64,000 nt of DNA from Planctomycetota bacterium (GTDB taxonomy: Bacteria > Planctomycetota > UBA1135 > GCA-002686595), in assembly GCA_023150475.1 (NCBI GenBank), contig JAKLKU010000022.1, positions 1 through 64,000 of the forward strand, read 5' to 3'. The notes beneath the pieces were generated by a model. It ran no database searches, was not told where the DNA came from, and worked only from the letters and a program-made list of their open reading frames with translations. A program made the position numbers and the translations under genes. Shown here one piece after another: positions 18,864 through 27,841 of this stretch. Numbering within the stretch: position 1 is the stretch's first letter; each line of letters opens with the position of its first letter.

Positions 18864-20648
18864 CTACTGGACGATCGTCCACTGCACGCCGGCCGAAAGG
18901 CCGACGGTGCCTTGGCTCGTGGGATCGCGATACCAGAACTGACCGAAGAGCGTGTTGCCCGCGCCGATCGCCGCGAGGTCCGCGTGGCTCCAGTGGTAGT
19001 AGAGCTCGCCCGTGCAGTCGTTCGTCGGCGGCAACGAACCGTACGAGTTCGAGACCGGCGTGCGGATGATCGGCGGCAGCACGCAGAGCTCGCCGCCTTG
19101 GAACGGCTTCTGATCGGGGAAGTGCCCGTAGAAGAAGAGCCCGTTCTTGTTGTTGAGCACGTCGAACGCCGCAAGCGTGAAGTCGTCGGGGCCCGACAGC
19201 GTCGAGTGTCCGAACACGACGATCGTCGGCGTGCAACCGAGCGAGTTCACCTTCGCGTTGCAGTACACGAGCGGATCCGAGCCATAGGGCGCGAGGCAAC
19301 CGCTCGCGAGCACCCAGTTGCGCATGTCCGCCATCGAGTTCGGGTGGAAGTAGTTCGTGATGTTGAGCATCCCGCCGCCGCAGAGGTGGCAGTAGCTCAT
19401 GATCGTGCCTTGGTTGGTGCACACTTGCGCCGTCTGGCAACTGCCGAAGTAGCCGCCAGGCGCGCATTGATCGGCGGGCGGGCAGTAGTCGTGCGTGTGT
19501 GGCGCGCCGAAGTTGTGACCGAGCTCGTGCGCGCTGACCATGTAGTCCCACGTTCCCGGATTCACGGTCGGCGGGAACGTGACGCCGCCGTAGATGTTGC
19601 CCGCGACCGAGAAGTTCCAGGGTTGGTTGCAGAGGCCGGGCAGCCACGCGACGCCGCCGCCGAGATTCGCGCCGGAGAGGAAGTGCGCGAGCTGCGCGCC
19701 CCCGGGCACGTTCCATTGCCACGCGGCCTGGAACTCGCCGAGCAAACCGCCCGCGCCGCCACCTTGCTCCTGCGTGACCCAAGGGTCGTTCGACGTCGTG
19801 TAGAACTGCAGGTAGGGGAACGTGAGCACGACGTCGATCTGTTCCTCATAGCGATAGCTCACCCAGCTCATCAGCGTCGTCACGTACGTCATCTCGGCGT
19901 TCAAGTCGCCGAAGACCTGGAAGAGCTGGTAGTCGGTCTCGACCGCGACCTTGCACTCGTAGAGCGTCGGCGGCAACGACTTCGTTCCCGGCGCCGGAGT
20001 CGTCCCGGTCGGTGGCGGCGAGTACGTGCGCGGCCCGCCGAGGCGCGCGTCGAGCGCGTCGAGTTGGCAGAACGTGCCGAGCGCGCGACCGTCGCGGTTC
20101 AAGCTCGACTCCGTGACGAAGTACGAGCGGCTCTGCGCCCAACCGCCGAGTTCCGGCGCGTTGGCGCCCGCCATCAAGTGCACGAGCTCGCCGCCGCTCT
20201 GGATCCAACCGCGCGAGCCGTAGCGCGAGAAGCCGAGCGCGACGTCCGAGTGCGGTTCGCCGCGCACGCGGCCGGTCCACACGCTGAGGCCGAGTGAGTC
20301 GAGCGCGTGCGGCGCAGGCACGCCGTCGACCTGCACGCCGAAGCGGCGCATGCCGAGGTCGATGCGTTCGAGCTCGAGGTCGACGGTGCGGCCGTCGGGC
20401 AACTCGACCGCGGCGAGGTCGACGCGCGAGAAGTTCGCGAGCTCGTCGAATTCGGCGAGGCGCGGCGAGAGCTCGATGCGGTCCGCCGTGCGGTCGCCGA
20501 CGTCGAAGGGGAACGGGCGCAGCGGGACCATGGGAGCGGAAGCAAGGAGCGCGGAAGCACGGGGTGCGCCGAACGCGCCCGCTTCGGCGGTCGCGCTGGG
20601 CGCGAGGGACCAAACGACGAACGCGGCGATCAGGACGGTGGACTTCAT
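18864..20648 (-). CDS. secreted metzincin (reprolysin-like) metalloprotease with shared C-terminal domain
   Basis: 594 aa from ATG 20648, starting with a signal peptide (MKSTVLIAAFVVWSLAPSATA). The catalytic zinc motif HELGHNFGAPHTH (His374, Glu375, His378, His384) and the Met-turn GTIMSYCH identify a metzincin of the M12B/reprolysin-like group. Residues 50-210 form a prodomain-like region. From about residue 466 (YCNAKVNSLGCTP) to the end comes the same module seen in the 9989 and 37603 proteins, with PFQGGELCVLPP and QFWYRDP. Likely exported and attached to or released from the cell surface. Confidence 0.93.
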   Translation of the reverse strand: MKSTVLIAAFVVWSLAPSATAEAGAFGAPRASALLASAPMVPLRPFPFDVGDRTADRIELSPRLAEFDELANFSRVDLAAVELPDGRTVDLELERIDLGMRRFGVQVDGVPAPHALDSLGLSVWTGRVRGEPHSDVALGFSRYGSRGWIQSGGELVHLMAGANAPELGGWAQSRSYFVTESSLNRDGRALGTFCQLDALDARLGGPRTYSPPPTGTTPAPGTKSLPPTLYECKVAVETDYQLFQVFGDLNAEMTYVTTLMSWVSYRYEEQIDVVLTFPYLQFYTTSNDPWVTQEQGGGAGGLLGEFQAAWQWNVPGGAQLAHFLSGANLGGGVAWLPGLCNQPWNFSVAGNIYGGVTFPPTVNPGTWDYMVSAHELGHNFGAPHTHDYCPPADQCAPGGYFGSCQTAQVCTNQGTIMSYCHLCGGGMLNITNYFHPNSMADMRNWVLASGCLAPYGSDPLVYCNAKVNSLGCTPTIVVFGHSTLSGPDDFTLAAFDVLNNKNGLFFYGHFPDQKPFQGGELCVLPPIIRTPVSNSYGSLPPTNDCTGELYYHWSHADLAAIGAGNTLFGQFWYRDPTSQGTVGLSAGVQWTIVQ

Positions 20649-20737
20649 GCTGGGACCTCGATGCGCGAGCGGATCCAAGCTACCCGAGCACGCGCCGCAG
20701 TTGTGCGCCGCGGGTGAAATGTGCCGCGAGCGCGCTT

Positions 20738-23134
20738 TCAGGCGAGCGGCCGAGACACGAGCCGCAGGCTGTTCAGCACCACGATCACGCTCGAGCTCGC
20801 CATCGCCGCCGCGGCCCACTGCGGCGCGAGCGTGCCGAAGCCGACGAACTCGAAGAGCCCCGCCGCCGCGGGCAGCGCGACGAGGTTGTAGCCGAAGGCC
20901 CACGCGAGGTTCGCGCGCACGATGCGCCGCGTCGCGCGCGCGAGCTCGAAGAGCGTGACGAGCTTCGCCGGCTCGTCGACGAGCAGCGCCGCGTCGGCCG
21001 CTTCGAGCGCGACGTCCGCGCCGCCGCCGAGCGCGATGCCGACGTCCGCCGCCGCGAGCGCCGGCGCGTCGTTGACGCCGTCGCCGACCATCGCGACCGC
21101 GCCGTGGCGCGCGCGCAGCTCCTCGAGCGCGCGAGTCTTCTCGTCGGGGCGCAACTCGGCGCGAGCGTCGTCGAGCGAGAGCTCGCGCGCGAGCCGCGCG
21201 ACCGCCGGCGCGTGATCGCCGGACAAGAGCGCGAGCGCGAGTCCGCGCGCGCGCAAGCCGTCGATCGCTGGTCTAGCGCTCGGCCGCGGCGGATCGACGA
21301 AGCCGAACGCCGCGGCGAGCTCGCCGTCGACGAGCATCACGACCGCGGTCTCGCCGCGCTCGGCGAGCGGCGCGACCAGCCGAGCGAGCCGGTGCGCGTC
21401 CGACTGCGCCGCGGGCGCCGCACCGGACTCCAGCGAGGGCCGTGCACCGGGCGCCGCATCGCCGTAGCGTTGGCTCAGACGTTCGCTCGCCGAGCGCGGG
21501 CTGCCGAGCCACACGCGCACGCCGCGCACTCGCGCAGACGCGCCGCGGCCGGGCTCGCTCGCGAACTCGCTGACGGCGACCGGCTCGAGCCCGCGCGCGA
21601 GGGCCGCGTCGACGAGCGCGCGGCCGAACGGATGCTCGCTCTGCGCTTCGACGGCGGCGGCGAGCGCGAGCCGGCGACGGTCGAGCTCCGCGGCGACGTT
21701 CTCACCAGGCGCGGCGGCTGCGCCGGGCGCGGCGGCTGCGCCGGGCGCCTCGGACTCGCCGGGCTCCGCGTGCACGATCGTCGCGAGCCGCGGCTCACCG
21801 CGCGTCAGCGTGCCGGTCTTGTCGAGCGCGACCACGCGTACGTCGGCGAGCGCTTCGAGCACCTCGGCGTCCTTGACCAACAAGCTCTCGCGCGCGGCGC
21901 GTCCGCTCGCCGCGACGATCGCCGTCGGCGTCGCGAGGCCGAGCGCGCACGGACACGCCGCGACGAGCACGCTGATCGCGTGCGACAGCGCGCGCACGCC
22001 GTCATGCGTCCCGAGCCACCAGCCGACGAACGTGACGACCGCGAGCGCGAGCACCGCCGGCACGAACACGGCGCTGACGCGGTCGGCGAGGCGCTGCACG
22101 CGCGGCTTCGAGCCCTGCGCTCGCCGCACCCACGTCGCGATCCTCCCGACCGCCGAATCGGCGCCGATCGCCGTCGTGCGGATCGAGAGCGCGCCCGACA
22201 AGTTCTGCGTGCCGGCGTGCACTCGATCGCCGGCGCGTCTCTCGAGCGGCGCGCTTTCGCCGGTCAGCAGCGCTTCGTCGACGCTCGAGCCGCCGTCGAG
22301 CACTTCGCCGTCGACGGGAATGCGCTCGCCGGGCCGTACGCGCACGGTCGAGCCGAGCGCGACGTCCGCGAGCGGCACTTCGACCTCGACGCCGCGCCGC
22401 AAGACGCGCGCGGTCGGCGGCGCGAGCTCGACCAACGTCCGCAACGCGTCGCCGGTGCGCGCGCGAGCCCGGGCCTCGAGCCAACGGCCGAGCAGCACGA
22501 ACACGAGGATCATCATCGCGGCGTGCAGGTGCGAACCGCCGGACGCGAGGCTCGGCACGAGCCAGCTCGCGAACGCCGAGCTCCACGCCGTCAACGTGCC
22601 GAGAGCGACCAACGTGTTCATGTCGGGCGCGCGGCGCGCCAGCGCCCGCACGCCGTCGCGCAACACGTCGAAGCCGGCGAAGAACTGCGCCGGCACCGAG
22701 AGGACCAACGCGGCGAGCAGGGGCTCGACGCCGCTATGTCCTTGCGACGCAGGCCCAGTCGGCGCATGTCCGGCCGCGCCGTGCTCCACGAGCATCGCCG
22801 CCGCGCCGAACCCCAACGCGACGAGGAAGTTGCGCAAGGTCCGCGCGCGCTCGCGGCGCTCGTGCTCCTCCGCGAAGCGCACGTCGCGCGCGAGCGAGCC
22901 GCCGAACGCGTCCTCCGGGACTCGATAGCCGGCGGCGCGCACCGCGGCGCGCAACGTGTCGTCGTCGGCGCGGCTCGGATCGCGCGCGAGGGTCGCGGAG
23001 CGCGCACCGAAGCTCACGTCCGCCCTCTCGACGCCGGGAACGGCGCGCAGCGCACGTTCGACGCTCTGCGCGCACGCTTGGCACGTCATCCCGGCGATCG
23101 GGACGACCAGCTCCTCAAGCGCTCGCTCCGCCAT
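20738..23134 (-). CDS. copA: copper-translocating P1B-type ATPase
   Basis: 798 aa. An N-terminal heavy-metal-binding domain has GMTCQAC at residues 15-21. The ion-path motif is AACPCALGLATPTA in the sixth membrane helix, the phosphorylation site DKTGTLTRGE, the P1B-specific His-Pro in SEHPFGRAL, and the hinge GDGVNDAPALAAADVGIALG. Eight membrane segments can be traced. CPC together with the GMTCxxC domain indicates Cu(+) export across the inner membrane. An Ala/Pro-rich low-complexity insert (PGAAAAPGAAAAPG) sits in the nucleotide-binding region. No copper chaperone or CueR-like regulator is next to it. Confidence 0.96.
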   Translation of the reverse strand: MAERALEELVVPIAGMTCQACAQSVERALRAVPGVERADVSFGARSATLARDPSRADDDTLRAAVRAAGYRVPEDAFGGSLARDVRFAEEHERRERARTLRNFLVALGFGAAAMLVEHGAAGHAPTGPASQGHSGVEPLLAALVLSVPAQFFAGFDVLRDGVRALARRAPDMNTLVALGTLTAWSSAFASWLVPSLASGGSHLHAAMMILVFVLLGRWLEARARARTGDALRTLVELAPPTARVLRRGVEVEVPLADVALGSTVRVRPGERIPVDGEVLDGGSSVDEALLTGESAPLERRAGDRVHAGTQNLSGALSIRTTAIGADSAVGRIATWVRRAQGSKPRVQRLADRVSAVFVPAVLALAVVTFVGWWLGTHDGVRALSHAISVLVAACPCALGLATPTAIVAASGRAARESLLVKDAEVLEALADVRVVALDKTGTLTRGEPRLATIVHAEPGESEAPGAAAAPGAAAAPGENVAAELDRRRLALAAAVEAQSEHPFGRALVDAALARGLEPVAVSEFASEPGRGASARVRGVRVWLGSPRSASERLSQRYGDAAPGARPSLESGAAPAAQSDAHRLARLVAPLAERGETAVVMLVDGELAAAFGFVDPPRPSARPAIDGLRARGLALALLSGDHAPAVARLARELSLDDARAELRPDEKTRALEELRARHGAVAMVGDGVNDAPALAAADVGIALGGGADVALEAADAALLVDEPAKLVTLFELARATRRIVRANLAWAFGYNLVALPAAAGLFEFVGFGTLAPQWAAAAMASSSVIVVLNSLRLVSRPLA

Positions 23135-23226
23135 GACGATCAGGGTAGCCTTCGTCCCCCGCGCGCTCGCTCGATTGCGTTCGCGACCCGCCCACGCGCC
23201 AGCCGGCGCGCGCGAGAACCCACGAC

Positions 23227-24054
23227 ATGAACTCAGGCCGTTTCCGTCCCGTCAAGGCGTACAAGAACGAGGCTTTCATCGCGAGCTCCGACGCGCGGCC
23301 GCTGCGCATCCTCGCCGAGTATCTCGAGCCTCAGGCGCGCTTCCGCGAGCTCGCCGTCAAGGACACCATCGTCATGTTCGGCTCCGCGCGGATTCCGTCG
23401 CGCGAGCAAGCGCTCGCCGAGCTCGACAAAGTGCGCTCCGAAGGCGGCAACGTCGCGCAGGCGGAGATGAAGCTCCACATGTCGCGCTACTACGAAGCGA
23501 CTCGCGAGCTCGCGCGCCGATTGACCGAGTGGTCGAAGTCGCTCGAAGGCACGACCGAGCGCCGTTTCGTGATCTGCTCCGGCGGCGGGCCCGGGATCAT
23601 GGAGGCGGCGAACCGCGGCGCGTCCGAAGCGAAGGGCGTGAACATCGGGCTCAACATCTCGCTGCCGTTCGAGCAGAACGAGAACCCGTACATCACGCGA
23701 CGCCTCGCGTTCGAGTTCCACTACTTCTTCATGCGGAAGTATTGGTTCACGTACTTGGCGAAAGCGATCGTCGCGATGCCCGGTGGGTTCGGGACGCTCG
23801 ACGAGTTCATGGAAGTCGTGACGCTCGTGCAGACGCTGAAGATCAAGAAGCCGATGCCGATCGTGCTCTTCGGCGGCGAGTACTGGAACGAAGTGATCAA
23901 CTTCGACGCGCTGGTGAAGTTCGGGACGATCAGTCCGGAGGATCTGCACCTCTTCTACCGGACCGACTCGGTGGACGACGCGTACCACCACATCACGACG
24001 TACCTGCAGAAGCACCTGCTCGACATGGACGTCGGCTTCCACAAGCCGGCGTAG
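23227..24054 (+). CDS. LOG-family (TIGR00730-like) Rossmann-fold protein
   Basis: 275 aa. VMFGSARIPSREQAL near residue 50 and the pair of motifs SGGGPGIMEAANRGA and PGGFGTLDEFMEV match the LONELY GUY/'lysine decarboxylase-like' family. PGGxGT(x)xE binds the nucleotide phosphate, and the family releases ribose 5-phosphate from nucleoside monophosphates. The N-terminal ~45 residues and the C-terminal tail (HLLDMDVGFHKPA) are longer than in plant-type LOG proteins and match the larger bacterial group. It starts 92 bases from the divergent copA gene. Confidence 0.9.
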   Translation: MNSGRFRPVKAYKNEAFIASSDARPLRILAEYLEPQARFRELAVKDTIVMFGSARIPSREQALAELDKVRSEGGNVAQAEMKLHMSRYYEATRELARRLTEWSKSLEGTTERRFVICSGGGPGIMEAANRGASEAKGVNIGLNISLPFEQNENPYITRRLAFEFHYFFMRKYWFTYLAKAIVAMPGGFGTLDEFMEVVTLVQTLKIKKPMPIVLFGGEYWNEVINFDALVKFGTISPEDLHLFYRTDSVDDAYHHITTYLQKHLLDMDVGFHKPA

Positions 24055-24063
24055 CGAGTGGGG

Positions 24064-24519
24064 CTACTCGCCGAGGCTGGTGTGGTCGCTGACGATCCGC
24101 CAGCCTTCGGGGAAGCGGCGGAAGATCAGCGTGAAGAGGCCCCACATCGGCGGCTTCGAGGCGAACTCGAGGCGCCACTTGCCGCGCACGAAGCCCGCGT
24201 CGTCGGAGAGCAGGTGCGGATCGAGCTCGCTGAAGGAGAGCGTGCCCATCTCCTTGTCCGCGGCGGCGTAGCTCGCGCGATAGCGCTCGAGCGTCGGCCG
24301 ATAGCCCTTCGTCCACGAGCCGCCCGAGAGGAAGTTCATGTCGGGCGAGTCCCAGTAGCCCTCGGCCATGAAGCCGTCGACGTCGCGCGCATTCCACGCC
24401 GCCTCTTGCGCGCGGCAAACGGCGACGAGTTCGTCGGGCGAGGCGCCCGCGTGCGCGGTCGAGCGACAGGCCGAGACGCCGAGCGAGACGCAGACCACGA
24501 ACGCCGCGAGAAATTTCAT
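24064..24519 (-). CDS. DUF4440/SnoaL-like lipoprotein
   Basis: 151 aa. The leader MKFLAAFVVCVSLGVSAC gives a lipoprotein signal with lipobox near VSAC. The mature domain starts ELVAVCRAQEAAWNARDVDGFMAEGYWDSPD, which is the first helix and strand of the NTF2-like SnoaL/DUF4440 fold, and ends with FRRFPEGWRIVSDHTS, the usual last strand. Enzymatic activity cannot be inferred. Its ATG overlaps by 4 bases the stop of the remnant frame at 24516-24665, indicating that it was once second in an operon. Confidence 0.85.
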   Translation of the reverse strand: MKFLAAFVVCVSLGVSACRSTAHAGASPDELVAVCRAQEAAWNARDVDGFMAEGYWDSPDMNFLSGGSWTKGYRPTLERYRASYAAADKEMGTLSFSELDPHLLSDDAGFVRGKWRLEFASKPPMWGLFTLIFRRFPEGWRIVSDHTSLGE

Positions 24520-24665
24520 GCGCGCGAGCCTATCGTCGTCGCGCGCGAAGCCGAACGAATCGTCAGAACCATGGTGTCCTGCGCCCCACGCAACCGCACC
24601 GCGAAGATCAGGTTGTCTCCGCCGTGATGTGTGATGCGCGCGTGCGCATGACCAAGACTTCGCGC
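24516..24665 (-). pseudogene. remnant 3' end of a CPBP-protease-like gene
   Basis: A 49-residue frame without a start codon runs from just inside an upstream TAG to a TGA overlapping the next gene's ATG. Aligned without gaps, 14 of 30 residues match the C-terminus of the CPBP protein encoded at 28154-28954, including GG.NLI.A and AQDT..LT.RS. At DNA level the words GGTGTCCTGCGC and GATCAGGTTG occur in both (24573 and 28183 for the first). The position of the CPBP histidine is Arg here, so the remnant is not functional. It marks the left edge of the foreign-looking insert. Confidence 0.6.
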
Positions 24666-25142
24666 CTACCGTGACGGGCGTTCACACTCATGCGGCCAGT
24701 CGCCGCCACGTTTCACCCCCGCGTTCGCCGACTGGCGTACAACCAGACGACCGCGAACTCCACACCGCCCCGCAGGCCCGCGCTCATGAACGAGTGTGGC
24801 TCACGATGGTTGACTCGCGCGCGATTCGGCGCCGAACCGGAATCGAACGGTCGAGAGCCAATCGGCTTCCGGAGCTCAGATCAACGTGCTCTTGGTCGGG
24901 CCGGAGTCTTCCTAGAACCGGGTGGCGCACCGGCACCCCGGCGTGGACATGCGTGCCGGCGGCCGGCTAGTCTCGGCGCTCAGTCGATCCCATCCCTGGG
25001 CGCGGCGGCGACTTGTGCACACCCACATTGAGCCTAATCCCGCCCGATAGCAAGATCCGGCCGACGCAGTCGTCCGACGGAATGCAGGTCCAACCCAATA
25101 GTCGGTAGCCACACCGCCGCGATAGGCCGGAGGAGGAAGAAG
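24666..25142. other. left flank of the insert; no gene, contains a tRNA T-arm-like sequence
   Basis: 477 bases without a credible coding frame. On the minus strand, 24828-24852 reads as a T-arm (stem GACCG/CGGTT with loop TTCGATTC) followed by CGGCGCC, as at the 3' end of a tRNA. No matching 5' acceptor strand or anticodon arm was found, so it can at most be a tRNA fragment. A weak promoter-like pair, TTGTGC at 25013 and TAATCC at 25035 with a 16-base spacer, could serve the gene at 25143. Confidence 0.35.
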
Positions 25143-26153
25143 ATGGCAGACGAGAAGCTTCAGCTGCGAATTGAGAAGCAGCAGAACCCGGTCGCGGACG
25201 AGGTCTCTGCGCTCACAGCCGTCGTCCGACCGATTCTGGAAGGGACGCTGTACGCGCTCAAGCATGACCTCGTCGCCCAGGTCGGCGGACACGGCGGGAT
25301 CACTCTAGAAATGCTGGCACGGCTGTACCGCCCTGGAGATGGGGACTGCGGACTTTGCTTCGAATGGGCGGTGCACGACGCCATGAACCGACGGGATCCT
25401 CTCGTCCTTGATCGAGTTGTGGACGCCATGGGGCGCTACTGCAAAGTCCCGGGTAACGCGCCGGCGTCAATTCTCTTCGGAGCAGAGAAGTCCGGCGCGC
25501 TCAAGCTCATCGACACAGCGAGCGCGATCCTAACGGATGAATCCCGCGTTCTGGTGGGTGATGTCGGTCAACCCGCGAAGCTCAAGCGATACATGAACCT
25601 ACTTGGCGCCGCGTTCCGTCGACCCGAAGTGCGACGCGCACTCCCGCATAGCATTTCCGGACTTTGGAAGGCCGACCTGTTCGTTGGCAACACCGACCGA
25701 GATCGTTGGATTGGCACATCGGTAAAGATCAACCCCAAGGATCTCGAGCCCGCACGCGGGCTGCGACTCGGAATCGTGCCCGCTCGACAAGGCCGTAGCG
25801 ATAGGACCTACAGAGACGAACAGCGGAACCTCGTCGTCTGTCCCATCCCGCACGATGCCGCGTTCATGGAGGTCTTCTACCAGGGCTGGGGGATCGTTCA
25901 GCAGTTCATTGCCGCCGACGCTAAGCTGCCCAAAGAAGTCGCACTGCCAAGACCACCCGAAAGGCAGGTCGCAAACTACCTCGCGGACCGGCGTAATTTC
26001 CCGGTGCTCGAGGTTCTGGACGCGCTTCGACCGCTAAGTCAGCCCGGTCTCCTCGAGACGATGACGCAGGAGGTTGGTGTGGTAGACCGTGGGCGGGAAC
26101 AGGCTAAGCTTGGAGCCGTGATCGCGCCGAAGGCACTGGAGAAGGATCGCTAA
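25143..26153 (+). CDS. PD-(D/E)XK-nuclease-like protein of a putative defence cassette
   Basis: 336 aa. A very strong ribosome-binding site (GGAGGAGGAAG) precedes the ATG. I recognise no named family. Three spaced acidic/basic positions resemble a PD-(D/E)XK active site: Glu74 in a helix (CGLCFEWAVHDAM), Asp178 in WKADLFVG, and Lys195 in IGTSVKIN, where the usual E-x-K is S-V-K. No signal peptide or membrane helix is present, so it should be cytoplasmic. The third bases of its codons are less G/C-biased than in neighbouring genes, suggesting transfer. A dioxygenase and a HEPN-like gene follow on the same strand. The nuclease reading is inference; it could instead be a structural or DNA-binding relative of that fold. 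Confidence 0.6.
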   Translation: MADEKLQLRIEKQQNPVADEVSALTAVVRPILEGTLYALKHDLVAQVGGHGGITLEMLARLYRPGDGDCGLCFEWAVHDAMNRRDPLVLDRVVDAMGRYCKVPGNAPASILFGAEKSGALKLIDTASAILTDESRVLVGDVGQPAKLKRYMNLLGAAFRRPEVRRALPHSISGLWKADLFVGNTDRDRWIGTSVKINPKDLEPARGLRLGIVPARQGRSDRTYRDEQRNLVVCPIPHDAAFMEVFYQGWGIVQQFIAADAKLPKEVALPRPPERQVANYLADRRNFPVLEVLDALRPLSQPGLLETMTQEVGVVDRGREQAKLGAVIAPKALEKDR

Positions 26154-26234
26154 CGAGCCGATGTCGCGGACCGGACGTAGGCCGACCGCTGATCGGCGAG
26201 GCGTGAAGGGTAGAAGCTAGTGCGTGAGGTTACG

Positions 26235-26897
26235 ATGCCGAGGCAAGCCCTCGAACGCGACGGATACGCGTTTCTCCCACGTTTCAGAGCCGAGCTCGGT
26301 TCAGCCGCCGCCTTTGGACTGCTTGGCGAGATCGACGTAGTCGACGGTTTGAACCCCATCCAAACCCTTAGTCCGCGACATGTCCACGACGCAGAGCCGA
26401 ACACATACAGTGGCAATTTCGGAACTGGTGAATTCCCCCTACATACGGATCTGGCCCACTGGGCGGTGCCTCCACGGTACGTCGCACTCCGCTGCGTGTC
26501 CGGTGTCGGCGCCGTTGGGACGACCCTATTTGATGGCTTCGTCGTGGCGAACAGCGTTGGGCGTTCTCGGCTGCGCATGGCACTAGTTCAGCCAAGGCGC
26601 CCGCTGCAGAATCGGCTGCAGCTGCTTCGGTTGCTTGACGCTGAATGCCACGATGAGTCTGTTCGGTTTCGATGGGACAGTATCTTTCTCAAGCCGGCGA
26701 CCGATTTTGCGGCAACGGTAGTCGCAGATGTGACGGCTTTCCTTGCTCGCGCGTGTACCCGCCAGGCGGTGTTAGAGGAGCCGGGTGATACGCTTCTTCT
26801 GGATAACTGGCGGCTCTTGCACGGCCGCAGCGCGGTACCCATTGACGCGTGTGACCGCAAGTTGAATCGAGCTTACCTAAAGGGCCTGCACATATGA
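26235..26897 (+). CDS. TauD/TfdA-like Fe(II)/2-oxoglutarate dioxygenase
   Basis: 220 aa from ATG 26235, chosen because GAGG lies 5 bases upstream; a GTG 15 bases earlier is possible. The iron-binding triad is visible: His70 and Asp72 in FPLHTDLAHW, and His196 in DNWRLLHGRSA. Arg208 or Arg212 in the following segment is the likely 2-oxoglutarate ligand. GDTLLLDNWRLLHGR closely follows the TauD/gamma-butyrobetaine hydroxylase pattern. The protein is shorter than typical TauD (about 280 aa). Substrate unknown; lying between a nuclease-like and a HEPN-like gene, it may modify a nucleic acid, nucleotide or protein. Its stop overlaps the next start as ATGA. Confidence 0.85.
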   Translation: MPRQALERDGYAFLPRFRAELGSAAAFGLLGEIDVVDGLNPIQTLSPRHVHDAEPNTYSGNFGTGEFPLHTDLAHWAVPPRYVALRCVSGVGAVGTTLFDGFVVANSVGRSRLRMALVQPRRPLQNRLQLLRLLDAECHDESVRFRWDSIFLKPATDFAATVVADVTAFLARACTRQAVLEEPGDTLLLDNWRLLHGRSAVPIDACDRKLNRAYLKGLHI

Positions 26898-27841
26898 GTA
26901 GTGAAGCCACCGCCGCAAGGATCCATCATCCATGGTCTCGCGAAGCGCTCCTGCTAAAGGCGCAACGCTACGCTAACGAAATGGTCTCGTACCCGCGAGA
27001 TGACTGGCGCTTCGGACTTACGTCGACTTTCGTGCTCGAGTTTGTTGCTCGAGCGGCGATGGCGAACATCCATCCTGCATTACTCGCAGACATCAAAGAT
27101 TGGAACAATGTGTACTTCGCACTCGGTCACACACCCACAGCGCCGAAGTACCTGCCTCGCTCCGTGAATACGGCTACGCTATTGGCCCGATTGCGCGACG
27201 TCTTGCCGGCGTTTACACCAGAACTTGAGGGGTTTGCTGCACAGCACATCAACCGTCGCAACGAGGAACTACATGCAGGGACTACACCTTTCGATGGTCT
27301 GACTACAACGTGGCTCGCCAGTTTTTATCTGACATGCCAAGTGTTGCTTGAGGAGATGGGGCAGAGTTTGGAAATGCTAGTGGGCACCGACGAGGCGAAG
27401 CTGGCACAGCAAATGATAGCGGCCTCACGGGACCAGTCGGCCAAGGTTGTCGCCAGGTCGATCGCCGCTCACAAGACTGTGTGGGAATCGAAGGGTGCGG
27501 AGGAGAAGATAAGGCTCCAGCATCAATCGGCCGTCTGGGCGACCCGGCAGGAAGGGCATCGCGTCAACTGTCCGTCCTGTGGAAGTGCTGCTCTTGTGGT
27601 TGGCGCGCCTGTATCACCGCCAATCCGCAAATTGGACGGTGATCTGATCGTCGAAACGCAAGACTACTTGCCTGCTCGGTTTGAGTGTGTGGCATGTCAA
27701 TTGAAAATTACGGGTCTATCGCAGCTGACTGCATGCGGCCTTGGGACGATCTACAAATCGACTTCGAACTATGATGCGGCGGCTTACTATGCCCAACAGG
27801 ATGATTATCGTGGGTACGAGGAGGACAATAATGAACCGTGA
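26894..27841 (+). CDS. HEPN-like RNase-motif protein with C-terminal zinc ribbon
   Basis: 315 aa. Residues 15-200 are alpha-helical, with the segment INRRNEELHAGTTP giving an R-x4-H motif (Arg122 to His127) as in HEPN ribonucleases. Two Cys-x-x-Cys knuckles, NCPSCG (Cys226, Cys229) and ECVACQ (Cys265, Cys268), form a C-terminal zinc ribbon. The tail is acidic and Tyr-rich. It is translationally coupled to the dioxygenase gene by an ATGA overlap. HEPN proteins act as toxins or RNA-cleaving effectors in many defence systems; that role here is inference. Codon use (CTA, TTA, GGA, AGT common) differs from the rest of the window. Confidence 0.75.
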   Translation: MSSEATAARIHHPWSREALLLKAQRYANEMVSYPRDDWRFGLTSTFVLEFVARAAMANIHPALLADIKDWNNVYFALGHTPTAPKYLPRSVNTATLLARLRDVLPAFTPELEGFAAQHINRRNEELHAGTTPFDGLTTTWLASFYLTCQVLLEEMGQSLEMLVGTDEAKLAQQMIAASRDQSAKVVARSIAAHKTVWESKGAEEKIRLQHQSAVWATRQEGHRVNCPSCGSAALVVGAPVSPPIRKLDGDLIVETQDYLPARFECVACQLKITGLSQLTACGLGTIYKSTSNYDAAAYYAQQDDYRGYEEDNNEP

